Made by a program: the position numbers and the translations under genes. From assembly GCA_035765195.1 (NCBI GenBank), contig DASTYC010000019.1, positions 234,891 to 298,890 on the forward strand: DNA of 64,000 bases. The letters run 5' to 3'. Position 1 is the stretch's first letter. Every line of letters starts with the position of its first letter. Positions 22,280 to 30,464 of the stretch are shown here, piece by piece. The notes under the pieces were generated by a model that saw only the letters and a program-made list of their open reading frames with translations, did no database searches and had not been told where the DNA came from. Source of the DNA: CALAED01 sp035765195 (GTDB lineage: Bacteria > Actinomycetota > Actinomycetes > Streptosporangiales > Streptosporangiaceae).

Positions 22280-23319
22280 CCCTTGATCCGCTGTATCGGG
22301 CCGTCGCCTGGGTGATCGTCCAGATCCACCACGGCCTGAGCTTCATCTTCCCCGCGGACAGCGGCTATGCGTGGGCGGGCTCGATCATCCTCCTCACCGT
22401 GCTGATGCGGATCTTGATCTTCCCGCTGTTCGTGAAGCAGATTCACGCGTCGCGGAAGATGATGGAGCTCAACCCTCAGGTACAGGCGCTGCGCAAGAAG
22501 TACAAGAACGACAAGCAGCGCATGAACCAAGAGGTGATGAAGCTCTACCAGGAGGCGGGGGCCAACCCGCTGTCCGGGTGCCTGCCGCTGCTCGTGCAGT
22601 TCCCCGTCTTTATCTCCCTGTTCCAGGTCCTCAACAAGCTGGCCAACGCGAAGCCGGGCAACGGCAGCCACGGCATCCCGCCCGACCTCGTCGCCAGCGC
22701 GCAGGACGCGAGCATCTTCGGGGCGCACATATCGACGAGGTTCCTCGACGCGTGGAACGCCGCCCCCAAGAACATCAGCGGGATCATCGTCACCGGCATC
22801 GCCGTGGTGATCAGCTCCACCACGACGTACTTCAGCGTCAAGGCGAGCATGGCCCGCCAGCCGGCCATGGAGGCCGGCAACCCCATGGCGTCGGCGCAGA
22901 AGATGATGGTCTACCTGGCTCCCATCTTCGGCATCTTCGGCCTGGGCTTCCCGCTCGGGGTGCTCCTCTACTGGATGACGTCGAACTCCTGGACCCTCGC
23001 GCAGACCCACTACATCCACAAGCGCTACCCCGCACCGGCCACCACCGGCCAGGACACGACCACGAGCAACGGCCAGGCGGGCGGAGGAAAGGGCGGCAAG
23101 ACCGGCCCGCCGGCGGGCAAGGGCAAGGCCCCCGCCGGCAAGAGCGGCGGCAAGGCCGCTCCGGCCGCGCCGTCCGGAGGTCTGCTCGGCCGGCTCAAGA
23201 AGCAGCAACCCGCGCCCGAGCCCGAGCCTGAGGCCGAGTCCAAGCCCAAGGTGATCCGCCAGCAACCGGTGCGGCAATCGCGGAGCAAGCGGAGCGGCGG
23301 CGGCTCCCGCAAGCGCTAG
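22276..23319 (+). CDS. yidC: Membrane protein insertase YidC
   Basis: A 347-residue Oxa1/YidC-type insertase without the large periplasmic domain of proteobacterial YidC. Hydrophobic helices include IILLTVLMRILIFPLFV (with the substrate-groove Arg), LPLLVQFPVFISLFQVL, an IIVTGIAVVISSTTTYF segment and APIFGIFGLGFPLGVLLYWM. A cytoplasmic coiled hairpin (QVQALRKKYKNDKQRM) lies between TM1 and TM2. The C-terminal 90 residues are Lys/Gly/Pro-rich, ending SKRSGGGSRKR, and likely bind ribosomes. GTG start, coupled to yidD. Confidence 0.97.
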   Translation: MTLDPLYRAVAWVIVQIHHGLSFIFPADSGYAWAGSIILLTVLMRILIFPLFVKQIHASRKMMELNPQVQALRKKYKNDKQRMNQEVMKLYQEAGANPLSGCLPLLVQFPVFISLFQVLNKLANAKPGNGSHGIPPDLVASAQDASIFGAHISTRFLDAWNAAPKNISGIIVTGIAVVISSTTTYFSVKASMARQPAMEAGNPMASAQKMMVYLAPIFGIFGLGFPLGVLLYWMTSNSWTLAQTHYIHKRYPAPATTGQDTTTSNGQAGGGKGGKTGPPAGKGKAPAGKSGGKAAPAAPSGGLLGRLKKQQPAPEPEPEAESKPKVIRQQPVRQSRSKRSGGGSRKR

Positions 23320-23358
23320 ATTTCAATCCCTCAGTCTGTGTCGCAGGAGGAGACCGGC

Positions 23359-23844
23359 GTGAGCCAAGCGGAGACCACCGAGGTCGACATCAAGGTCCTG
23401 GAACAGGAAGGCGAGGTGGCCGCCGACTACATCGAGGGCCTGCTCGACATCGCCGACTTCGACGGTGACATCGACATGGACGTGGAGGGCGAGCGTGCCC
23501 TCGTGTCCGTCGTCGGCGCCACGTTGGACGAGCTTGTCGGCAAGCGCGGGGAGGTACTCGAGGCGCTGCAGGAGCTCACCCGGCTCGCCGTGCACCGGCG
23601 CACCGGCAACCGCACCCGGCTGATGCTCGACATCGGCGGTTACCGAGAGCGGCGCCGTGCGGAGCTGACCAAGCTGGGCGAGGACGTGGCGGCAGAGGTC
23701 AAGCAGACCGGTGAGCCGCGGCCCCTCGCGCCGATGACTCCCTTCGAACGCAAGATCGTGCACGACGCGGTGGCGGCGGCGGGTCTGCGCAGCGAGTCCG
23801 AAGGCGAGGAGCCCGACCGCTACGTGGTCGTCTTTCCCGAATGA
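23359..23844 (+). CDS. khpB: Jag/KhpB family RNA-binding protein (KH + R3H)
   Basis: A 161-residue protein with a KH-like domain (IEGLLDIADFDGDIDMDVEG..., VGKRGEVLEALQELTRLAV) and a C-terminal R3H domain (ERRRAELTKLGEDVA, LAPMTPFERKIVHDAV). The N-terminal Jag domain is absent, as in other actinobacteria. GTG 23359 is preferred because AGGAGGAG lies 7-8 nt upstream; GTG 23338 has no such site. KhpB binds small RNAs and affects cell elongation in firmicutes; the role here is inferred. Downstream 276 bp hold only a weak hairpin (GTGGTC/GACCAC near 23850) and no gene. Confidence 0.92.
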   Translation: MSQAETTEVDIKVLEQEGEVAADYIEGLLDIADFDGDIDMDVEGERALVSVVGATLDELVGKRGEVLEALQELTRLAVHRRTGNRTRLMLDIGGYRERRRAELTKLGEDVAAEVKQTGEPRPLAPMTPFERKIVHDAVAAAGLRSESEGEEPDRYVVVFPE

Positions 23845-24120
23845 CAACAGTGGTCCGAAGTGACCACAGGGCAGAAGCGCGATCAGTTTGCCCTCGGTGC
23901 CCTGAGTGACCTCCCGCGCTCCGCGATGCCTTCCCCAGCCCACGGCGTCCGGCCACTGCCGGCGTCGGCACCGCCGTCGTCCCGCCCGGTCCATATGGTC
24001 CGTATGGTCCGGGCGGTTCGGTCTGCCTGGAGTCGATCCACTGCCTGCGGCACCGGCGGTCGGTAGTCACATTCTCCGCTGATCTTGCCTGTCCGGGTTG
24101 CGAGGAACCATAGGAGTCCG

Positions 24121-24801
24121 ATGTCAGTGCCAGTGGTGGCGCGGGAGGTCTTCGGCGACGCGTTGCCGGCGGCCGAGCGGTACGCGGAGCTGCTGGCGGG
24201 CGCCGGAGTCGAACGCGGACTGATCGGTCCCCGCGAGGCGGATCGCCTTTGGGACCGGCACCTGCTCAACTGCGCGGTCGTGGCCGACCTGATCCGGCCG
24301 GACGCGGTCGTCATCGACCTCGGCTCCGGCGCGGGGCTGCCCGGCATCGTGTTCGGCATCATCCGGCCGGACCTGTCGATCGTGCTGCTTGAACCGCTGC
24401 TTCGCCGAGTGACGTTCCTGTCCGAGTGCGTGGCCCAACTCGGTCTCCGAAACGTCACCGTACGGCGGGCGCGGGCGGAGGAGGTCGCCGGAACGCTGTC
24501 CGGCGACGTCGTGACGGCCCGGGCGGTGGCTCCGCTGGACCGGCTGCTGCGCTGGAGCATGCCGTTGTTGCGTCCCGGCGGAGAGTTGCTGGCGTTCAAG
24601 GGTGAACGTGCCGGGGCCGAACTCGAGGCGGTCGAACCCGAGCTGGAGGCGTTCGGTGTCCGTACGGCCGAACTCCTTCAGGTCGGTCACGGTAAGGTCG
24701 AGCCGCCGACAACGATTGTGCGGGTCGTCGCGGGGCGCCCGCCCGCGCGGGCGAAGGGGTCCAGACGCGGCGGGCGCGGGGAGCGTGGACGGAAGAGGTG
24801 A
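24121..24801 (+). CDS. rsmG: 16S rRNA (guanine527-N7)-methyltransferase
   Basis: A 226-residue SAM-dependent methyltransferase (GidB) that makes m7G527 in 16S rRNA; loss gives low-level streptomycin resistance in many bacteria. It has the SAM motif VIDLGSGAGLPGI at 64-76, the ARAVAPLDRLLRW region and a basic C-terminal tail (ARAKGSRRGGRGERGRKR). ATG 24121 has TAGGAG nearby; an upstream in-frame start is less likely. It lies between jag and parA as in other actinobacteria. Confidence 0.95.
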   Translation: MSVPVVAREVFGDALPAAERYAELLAGAGVERGLIGPREADRLWDRHLLNCAVVADLIRPDAVVIDLGSGAGLPGIVFGIIRPDLSIVLLEPLLRRVTFLSECVAQLGLRNVTVRRARAEEVAGTLSGDVVTARAVAPLDRLLRWSMPLLRPGGELLAFKGERAGAELEAVEPELEAFGVRTAELLQVGHGKVEPPTTIVRVVAGRPPARAKGSRRGGRGERGRKR

Positions 24802-25034
24802 CGGTTCGCCATGGATACCGGGCGGGACTGCGTTCTTCATCCGACGCATCGCTGTGCGGTGTCCGGGCCATGTTGGTCCCACCGGCGGCCACGGCAAGCG
24901 TACGATCGCGCGGGTAGGCATGCCCGGCAGACGGCCAGAGCGAGCCGTGTGAATAGACACGAGCGACGATCGAGACGACCCCTGAGCGCGACGAGGGAAG
25001 AGCGCGTCACGTGCGCGCCGGCCAGGAGCGAACA

Positions 25035-26273
25035 ATGACCAATGCACCGGGACTTGGCTGGCCCGACCATGTCGACGAGTCCTCCGATGCCAACGTGTCC
25101 GGCATCGGCTGGCCCAACTCCGGAAACGAAGATCTGACCTCGAGGTCCATGTCGGCGGTAGGGAAGACGCCGTCCGGTCACGCATCATGGGGAAGTACCA
25201 CATCCGGAACCGCTGGGACGGGCTATGTGCCAGGTGCGCACTCCCCGGCTCCGCGCCAAAGATCCGCCCAGGGGGAGTCATCGCTCGTGCGTGAGGCGCT
25301 GAAGAACGCCGAGGTTTCACGTGAAACAACGTCGTCGACGTCCGCGACGGCGCCCGTCTCCGCGCCGTCCGGCGCCGTGAGTACTTCGTCAGGCGGCAAC
25401 GAAACGCCGATCGCCCGGGCCGCCGCGGCCGCACTCGAGGTGACCGGTCGTCGGGCCGGCCAGGTATGGCCCCGACCGGCCGCCTGCCGGGTCATCACGA
25501 TCGCCAACCAAAAGGGCGGCGTCGGCAAGACCACCAGCGCGGTCAACCTGGCCGCCGCCCTCGCCATGCATGGCGCCCGCGTCCTGGTGGTCGACCTCGA
25601 CCCGCAGGGCAACGCGTCGACGGCGCTCGGCGTGGACCGTCATCACCAAGAGGACACCCCATCGGTCTACACCGTCTTGACCGACGGGGTGCCGTTCGAC
25701 GACATCGTCGTGGCAGCGCCCGAGTTGCCCAACCTGTACTGTGCGCCCGCCACGCTGGCGCTCGCCGGCGCCGAGATCGACCTCGTTCCGATGGTCGCGC
25801 GGGAGTCGCGGCTGCGGCGGGCGCTCGACGCGTACGACAAGCAGCAGTTCGACTATGTCCTCATCGACTGCCCGCCGTCCCTCGGCCTGCTCACCGTGAA
25901 CGCCCTGACGGGCGGCGAGGAGCTCCTCATCCCGATCCAATGCGAGTACTACGCGCTGGAGGGGCTGAGCCAGCTGCTGCACACGGTGGAGCTGGTGAAG
26001 TCGCATCTCAATCCCGATCTGCGGATTTCGACGATCCTGCTGACCATGTTCGACGCGCGCACGCGGCTGGCCGCCGAGGTGGCGCAGGAGGTCCGCAACC
26101 ATTTCGGCGAGCTCGTGCTGAGCACTGTGATCCCGCGCAGCGTCCGGGTCTCTGAGGCGCCGAGCTATGGTCAGTCGGTTCTCCAGTACGACCCCGGATC
26201 GAGCGGGGCGCTGGCCTACACCGAGGCGGCCCATGAGATCGCCAAACGGGGAGCAGAGGGAGGCACTGCGTGA
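25035..26273 (+). CDS. parA: Chromosome-partitioning ATPase ParA (Soj)
   Basis: A 412-residue deviant Walker ATPase. The P-loop is KGGVGKTT at residues 160-167, followed by VVDLDPQGNAST, DYVLIDCPPSLGLL and PRSVRVSEAPSYGQ. The first 150 residues form a long disordered N-terminal extension containing two related short motifs, GLGWPDHV and GIGWPNSG. ATG 25035 has AGGAG 7 nt upstream. The stop overlaps the parB GTG by 4 bp. A perfect parS palindrome (25314-25327) lies inside the extension and encodes V94-S-R-E-T98. Confidence 0.96.
   Translation: MTNAPGLGWPDHVDESSDANVSGIGWPNSGNEDLTSRSMSAVGKTPSGHASWGSTTSGTAGTGYVPGAHSPAPRQRSAQGESSLVREALKNAEVSRETTSSTSATAPVSAPSGAVSTSSGGNETPIARAAAAALEVTGRRAGQVWPRPAACRVITIANQKGGVGKTTSAVNLAAALAMHGARVLVVDLDPQGNASTALGVDRHHQEDTPSVYTVLTDGVPFDDIVVAAPELPNLYCAPATLALAGAEIDLVPMVARESRLRRALDAYDKQQFDYVLIDCPPSLGLLTVNALTGGEELLIPIQCEYYALEGLSQLLHTVELVKSHLNPDLRISTILLTMFDARTRLAAEVAQEVRNHFGELVLSTVIPRSVRVSEAPSYGQSVLQYDPGSSGALAYTEAAHEIAKRGAEGGTA
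25314..25327. promoter_or_regulatory. parS site inside parA
   Basis: GTTTCACGTGAAAC is the core ParB-binding palindrome. It is read in frame as part of the parA coding sequence. Confidence 0.93.
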
Positions 26274-27214
26274 GCGCGCAGCGAAGAGGGCTCGGCAAGG
26301 GACTCGGGGCGCTGATCCCGACCGGACCCGAGCCCGGGACCGAGCGGATCGAGCCGTCGGCTCGCGCCGACGCCGAGGAGCAGGTGCCCGGCGCGCACTT
26401 CGCCGAGATTCCCCCCGAGTTCATCACGCCGAACCCGCGGCAGCCCCGGCAGGCCTTCGACGAGGAGGCCCTGGAAGAGCTCGCCGCCTCGATCGGCATC
26501 GTCGGGCTGTTGCAGCCGATCGTCGTCCGGCAGGTCGGGCGGACGAGCTTCGAGCTCATCATGGGCGAGCGCCGCTGGCGCGCCGCGCAACGTGCGGGCC
26601 TCGAAAAGATCCCGGCGATCGTACGGGACACCGGCGACAACGATCTGCTGCGCGACGCGCTGATGGAGAACCTCCATCGCCAGCAGCTCAACCCGCTGGA
26701 GGAGGCGGCCGCCTACCAGCAACTCCTCGACGACTTCGGGGCGACGCACGAAGAGCTCGCGGTTCGCATCGGCAGGTCGCGTCCGCACATCACCAACACC
26801 CTGCGGCTGCTCAACCTGCCCCCGGCGGTGCAGCGCCGCGTCGCCGCCAACGTACTGACCGCGGGTCATGCGCGGGCGCTGCTGTCGCTGAACGACCCGG
26901 AAAGCCAGGAGCATCTCGCCCAGCGCATCGTCGCCGAGGGGTTGTCGGTGCGCGCGGTGGAGGAGATCATCGCGCTCAACGACGCCGGCCCCACCGCCCC
27001 TGCGACTCGGCGATCGGGCAAGAAGCCGGTCGCCCCTGGGCTACGGGAGCTCGCGGACCGTCTTTCCGACCTCTACGAGACCAAGGTGCACGTCGACCTC
27101 GGCCGCCGCAAAGGCAAGATCGTCGTCGAGTTCGCCTCGCTGGAAGACCTCGAACGCATCATCAAGGCCATGGCGCCCGACGAGGTCCCCGTGGTGTCGC
27201 CTGATGGCGACTGA
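26270..27214 (+). CDS. parB: Chromosome-partitioning protein ParB
   Basis: A 314-residue CTP-dependent clamp that loads at parS and spreads. The N-terminus RRGLGKGLGALIPTG is the ParA-interacting motif. The CTP-binding ParB/Srx domain has GERRWRAAQ (residues 99-107) and ENLHRQQLNP (133-142). A helix-turn-helix occupies about 156-182 (TQEELA-like ATHEELAVRIGRSRPHI), and a C-terminal dimer domain ends VEFASLEDLERIIKAM. GTG start overlaps parA (GTGA). Four parS sites lie within 3 kb. Confidence 0.96.
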   Translation: MSAQRRGLGKGLGALIPTGPEPGTERIEPSARADAEEQVPGAHFAEIPPEFITPNPRQPRQAFDEEALEELAASIGIVGLLQPIVVRQVGRTSFELIMGERRWRAAQRAGLEKIPAIVRDTGDNDLLRDALMENLHRQQLNPLEEAAAYQQLLDDFGATHEELAVRIGRSRPHITNTLRLLNLPPAVQRRVAANVLTAGHARALLSLNDPESQEHLAQRIVAEGLSVRAVEEIIALNDAGPTAPATRRSGKKPVAPGLRELADRLSDLYETKVHVDLGRRKGKIVVEFASLEDLERIIKAMAPDEVPVVSPDGD

Positions 27215-27269
27215 TCGACGTTCGTCGCCCACGACCCTCGCGCCTCGGTGACGCCGTCGGTCGACCCCA

Positions 27270-27698
27270 ATGATCGATACCTGGGAGCCAACGGCCGCCG
27301 GCGTGCTGCGGCTGCCGTCGGGTCGGCTCATCCGGGGTAGGGCGCTCCGCCGTCCGATTCCGCCGGGACCGACGCCCACCTTCGCCGTCTATCTGCTGGG
27401 CCACGAGCCCCCGCCCGTCGCGTGGGAGACGCGGTGGGTGCGCTGGCCCGACTTCTGGTTGCCGTCCGATCGCCCCGCCGCCGCGGAGGCGCTCCGTGAG
27501 GCATGGGCCCGCGCCGAGCACGAACGGGTCGAGGTCGCCTGCGGCGGCGGGAACGGACGAACGGGCACCGCGCTCGCCTGCGTTGCCGTGCTGGACGGCG
27601 TCCCCCGCCATGACGCGGTCGCCTACGTCCGGGCTCACTACTCACGCCACGCCGTCGAGACCCCGTGGCAGCGCCGCTTCGTCGTCCGCTTTCACTGA
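27270..27698 (+). CDS. Small protein-tyrosine-phosphatase-like protein
   Basis: A 142-residue protein with the cysteine phosphatase P-loop CGGGNGRT (C91 nucleophile, R97) and, 30 residues earlier, a WPD loop W59-P-D61 (RWPDFWLPSD), the general-acid loop of tyrosine phosphatases. Spacing between them is compatible with a compact PTP fold. The N-terminal 30 residues look like a short propeptide or strand. It sits 55 bp after parB and before the parS cluster. Substrate unknown. ATG 27270 has no strong ribosome site, so the start is uncertain. Confidence 0.72.
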   Translation: MIDTWEPTAAGVLRLPSGRLIRGRALRRPIPPGPTPTFAVYLLGHEPPPVAWETRWVRWPDFWLPSDRPAAAEALREAWARAEHERVEVACGGGNGRTGTALACVAVLDGVPRHDAVAYVRAHYSRHAVETPWQRRFVVRFH

Positions 27699-27779
27699 CA
27701 CCCTTCCGCCGTCGAGCGGTTGGCCGACCGTGCTGGATCGGGATGGCGCTGGGAGTCGGTTACCGCGAGGGCGGGTCTC

Positions 27780-27793
27780 GTTTCACGTGAAAC
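27780..27793. promoter_or_regulatory. parS site 2
   Basis: GTTTCACGTGAAAC palindrome in the intergenic stretch between the phosphatase-like gene and ddl. Confidence 0.92.
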
Positions 27794-27845
27794 ATTCGCC
27801 CGGTCGGCGAGACAGGCGCCATACGGCGCCATAGGGCGCCGAGAG

Positions 27846-27859
27846 GTTTCACGTGAAAC
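27846..27859. promoter_or_regulatory. parS site 3
   Basis: Second intergenic copy of GTTTCACGTGAAAC, 66 bp from the previous one (start to start). Confidence 0.92.
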
Positions 27860-27874
27860 GCTCCCCCGGCGGGG

Positions 27875-28825
27875 TCAGTGGTGGGGTGCCGGCGATGTTT
27901 CACGTGAAACAGCGCGGGCGAGGAGTTCGCGGCTCACGGTGCCGAGGTCGAGCCCCGCCGCCGACAGGGCGACCGGGAGGAGGCTCGTTTCGGTCATCCC
28001 CGGGGCCACGTTGACTTCGAGGAAGTAGACGGTGCCGGAGGCGTCCACGATGAGATCCGTGCGGGAGAGGTCACGCAGGCCGAGCGCGCGATGCGCGGTG
28101 GTGGCGGCGTGGGCCACAGCGGACGCGGTCGCCGGGGACAGCCTCGCGGGGGTGATGAGCTCCGTGGCGCCGGCCTCATAGCGGGCGGTGTAGTCGTAGC
28201 GGCCGCCCGCGGCCACGATCTCGACCGGGGGGAGTGCCTTTGGATCGCCGTCGGATTCGAGCACGCTCACGGCAACCTCGGTGCCCGTGACGAATCGTTC
28301 GATGAGCGCCGTGTCGCCGTAGGCGAAGCAGCCGACCATCGCCGCGGGGAGCTCCGAGGCGTCGCGTACCGGGCCGGCCCCCAATGCCGAGCCACCTCGG
28401 GTTGGCTTCACGAACAGCGGCAGACCGAGCCGAGCGACGATCCGATCCAGCACCGCGGCGGCGCCGAGGTCGTGGAAGATCTCCTTCGGCAGCGCCACCG
28501 AGTCGAGCGTGCGCAGACCGGCGGCGCGCACCACCGCCTTGGCGGTGGGCTTGTCCCAGGCGACGCGGCAGGCGTCGGGAGTCGCGCCCACGTAGGGGAC
28601 GCCCAGCAGTTCGAGCACGTCTCTGATGGCGCCGTCCTCGCCGGACACGCCGTGCAGCAGCGGGAAGACCGCGTCCGGTGGGTCCGCGGTCAAGGCGGCG
28701 ATCAGGGACGAGTCCGCGTCGCGCACCTCGACGTCCATGTCGAGCGACCGCAGCGCCTCGGCGACCCGCCGCCCGGACCGCAGCGACACCTCACGCTCGT
28801 ACGACAGCCCTCCGGCGAGTACCAC
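27875..28825 (-). CDS. ddl: D-alanine--D-alanine ligase family protein (ATP-grasp)
   Basis: A 316-residue ATP-grasp ligase related to Ddl, which makes the D-Ala-D-Ala end of the peptidoglycan stem. It has GGLSYEREVSLRSG at the N-terminus, LLHGVSGEDGAIRDVLE, the ATP lysines (DKPTAKAVV, LFVKPTRGGSALG), YDYTARY (Tyr form, D-Ala-D-Ala rather than D-lactate) and FLEVNVAPGMTETSLLP. The GTG at 28823-28825 has no ribosome site and would begin inside the first beta strand. A perfect GGAAGGAG lies at 28852-28859, 5 nt before an in-frame ATC (28844-28846). This would give a more normal N-terminus, M-T-D-V-G-H-V-V-V-L-A-G-G. The coding end contains parS. It is downstream of the aminotransferase. Confidence 0.85.
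   Translation of the reverse strand: MVLAGGLSYEREVSLRSGRRVAEALRSLDMDVEVRDADSSLIAALTADPPDAVFPLLHGVSGEDGAIRDVLELLGVPYVGATPDACRVAWDKPTAKAVVRAAGLRTLDSVALPKEIFHDLGAAAVLDRIVARLGLPLFVKPTRGGSALGAGPVRDASELPAAMVGCFAYGDTALIERFVTGTEVAVSVLESDGDPKALPPVEIVAAGGRYDYTARYEAGATELITPARLSPATASAVAHAATTAHRALGLRDLSRTDLIVDASGTVYFLEVNVAPGMTETSLLPVALSAAGLDLGTVSRELLARAVSRETSPAPHH
27896..27911. promoter_or_regulatory. parS site 4 (perfect 16-mer) inside the ddl 3' end
   Basis: TGTTTCACGTGAAACA is the full symmetric parS. It lies in the last codons of the ddl-like gene, where it encodes V-S-R-E-T near the C-terminus. Confidence 0.93.
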
Positions 28826-28886
28826 GACATGGCCGACGTCGGTGATGGCGGCTCCTTCCGTCAGGACACCGCCGGTGGCGGCGGCG

Positions 28887-30179
28887 TCAGCTCAGCTCGG
28901 GCCCCGGTGTGTCCACGCCGCCGTGCTCGGGCGCGTAACCGGTCCCGAAAGTGTCCCGCAGTTTGATCTCCTGCTCCACCACCGCGGCGAGCCTGCGCAC
29001 CCCCTCGCGCACCCGGGCGGGCTCGGGATAGCAGAACGACAGGCGCAGCTGCCTGTGGCCGGAGCCGTCGCTGTAGAAGCCGGTGCCCGGCACGTACGCG
29101 ACCCTGCCGGCGATGGCGCGCGGCGCCATGGCCTTGGCGTCGAGGCCGTCGGGCAACGTCAGCCAGACGAAGAACCCCCCGCTCGGCCGGGTCCACGTGC
29201 AACCGGGGGGCATGTGCGTCGCGAGCGCGTCCAGCATGGCGTCCCTGCGCACCCGGTACAGCTCTCGGAACGATTTGATCTGCGCCCGCCACGGCTGGGT
29301 CGAAAGGTACTCCCGGACCGCAAGCTGGCAGAAGTTCGAGTGGCTCAGCATCGCCGACTCGGCCGCGAGCACCAGCTTGGCGCGCACCCCGTGCGGCGCC
29401 AGCGCCCAGCCCACCCGCAGCCCGGCCGCGATGGTCTTGGAGAACGAGCCGAGATAGATGACCCGCTCGGCGTCGTCGGCGCGCAGCGTGCGCATGGGCG
29501 GCCCGTCGAAGCTCAGCAGCCCGTACGGATTGTCCTCGATGATCAGGACGTCGAAGGCGGCGCAGATCTCCAGCACCTCCCGTCGGCGCGACGCGCTGAG
29601 CGTGACTCCGGCAGGGTTCTGGAAGGTCGGCACGGTGTAGAGGAACTTGACCCGGCGTCCCTCCCGGTGCAGCCGCTCCAGCGTCTCGCGCAGCGCCCCC
29701 GGGATGAGGCCGTCGTCGTCGAGCGGCGCGTGCACGACGTCCGCCTGATAGGCGGCGAACGTGCCCAGCGCGCCCACATAGGACGGCGCCTCGGCGAGCA
29801 CGACGTCACCCGGATCGACGAAGAGCCGGGTGAGCAGGTCGAGGGCCTGCTGGGCGCCCACGGTGACGACGACATCGTCCGGGGTGGCCCGGATGTCTTC
29901 GAGCGCCATCACATCGCAGATGCGTTCACGCAGCAGCGGATCGCCCTGTGCGGAGGCGTACTGGAGCATCTCGGCGCCGCGCCGGGCCACCAGGTCGCCG
30001 ACCATGTCCCCGACGAGATCGAGCGGGAGAGCCGACACGAACGGCATGCCGCCGGCGAGCGAGACGACCTCGGGGCGGGACGCGACAGCGAAGAGAGCTC
30101 GGATCTCGGAGGCCACCATCCCCTGCGCGCGGGCGGCGTAGCGATCGATGTGAACGTCCGTGCGCGAGCGATGCTCCAT
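28887..30179 (-). CDS. PLP-dependent aminotransferase (class I/II, LysN/2-aminoadipate type)
   Basis: A 430-residue fold-type I aminotransferase. The Schiff-base lysine is K248 in YLGSFSKTIAAGLRVGW; the cofactor-binding D216-N-P-Y219 and N188-P (TFQNPAGVT) are present, and VTVGAQQALDLL is the phosphate region. It lacks the GntR-type N-terminal helix-turn-helix of MocR regulators. The ATG at 30177-30179 has AGGAGG 9 nt upstream. It is the gene upstream of ddl on the same strand with a 40-60 bp gap, so the two are probably co-transcribed. Substrate unresolved; 2-aminoadipate, aromatic or branched amino acids are all possible. Confidence 0.86.
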   Translation of the reverse strand: MEHRSRTDVHIDRYAARAQGMVASEIRALFAVASRPEVVSLAGGMPFVSALPLDLVGDMVGDLVARRGAEMLQYASAQGDPLLRERICDVMALEDIRATPDDVVVTVGAQQALDLLTRLFVDPGDVVLAEAPSYVGALGTFAAYQADVVHAPLDDDGLIPGALRETLERLHREGRRVKFLYTVPTFQNPAGVTLSASRRREVLEICAAFDVLIIEDNPYGLLSFDGPPMRTLRADDAERVIYLGSFSKTIAAGLRVGWALAPHGVRAKLVLAAESAMLSHSNFCQLAVREYLSTQPWRAQIKSFRELYRVRRDAMLDALATHMPPGCTWTRPSGGFFVWLTLPDGLDAKAMAPRAIAGRVAYVPGTGFYSDGSGHRQLRLSFCYPEPARVREGVRRLAAVVEQEIKLRDTFGTGYAPEHGGVDTPGPELS

Positions 30180-30464
30180 TTTCGGCTGCCTCCTGCGGTC
30201 CCCTGGCATCGGTCAACGGCTCAGGGCACCGCACCATTGTCTCCGTCGCGCGTGACACGGCGTACGCCGGGGTATGCCAGTGACGGACGAGATGGATGGA
30301 GCACGGCCCTGATCCCCTGTCCGATACGATGCCGGAGGGGACCGGCCGGTTGTCGGGAATCCGGGAAAGACAACCCGTGTCAAAGATTCGCGCCCAGGCC
30401 CGCGCGGCGGTCATCGCCGGGGGCCTGCGGTCGGAGGGATGACTCACGAGAAGGGGTGGCGGCG

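Noticed and set aside
27720..28028. ORF with three VSRET repeats across the parS cluster
   Set aside because: The repeats are just parS palindromes read in one frame; the ORF runs antisense into ddl and has no ribosome site.
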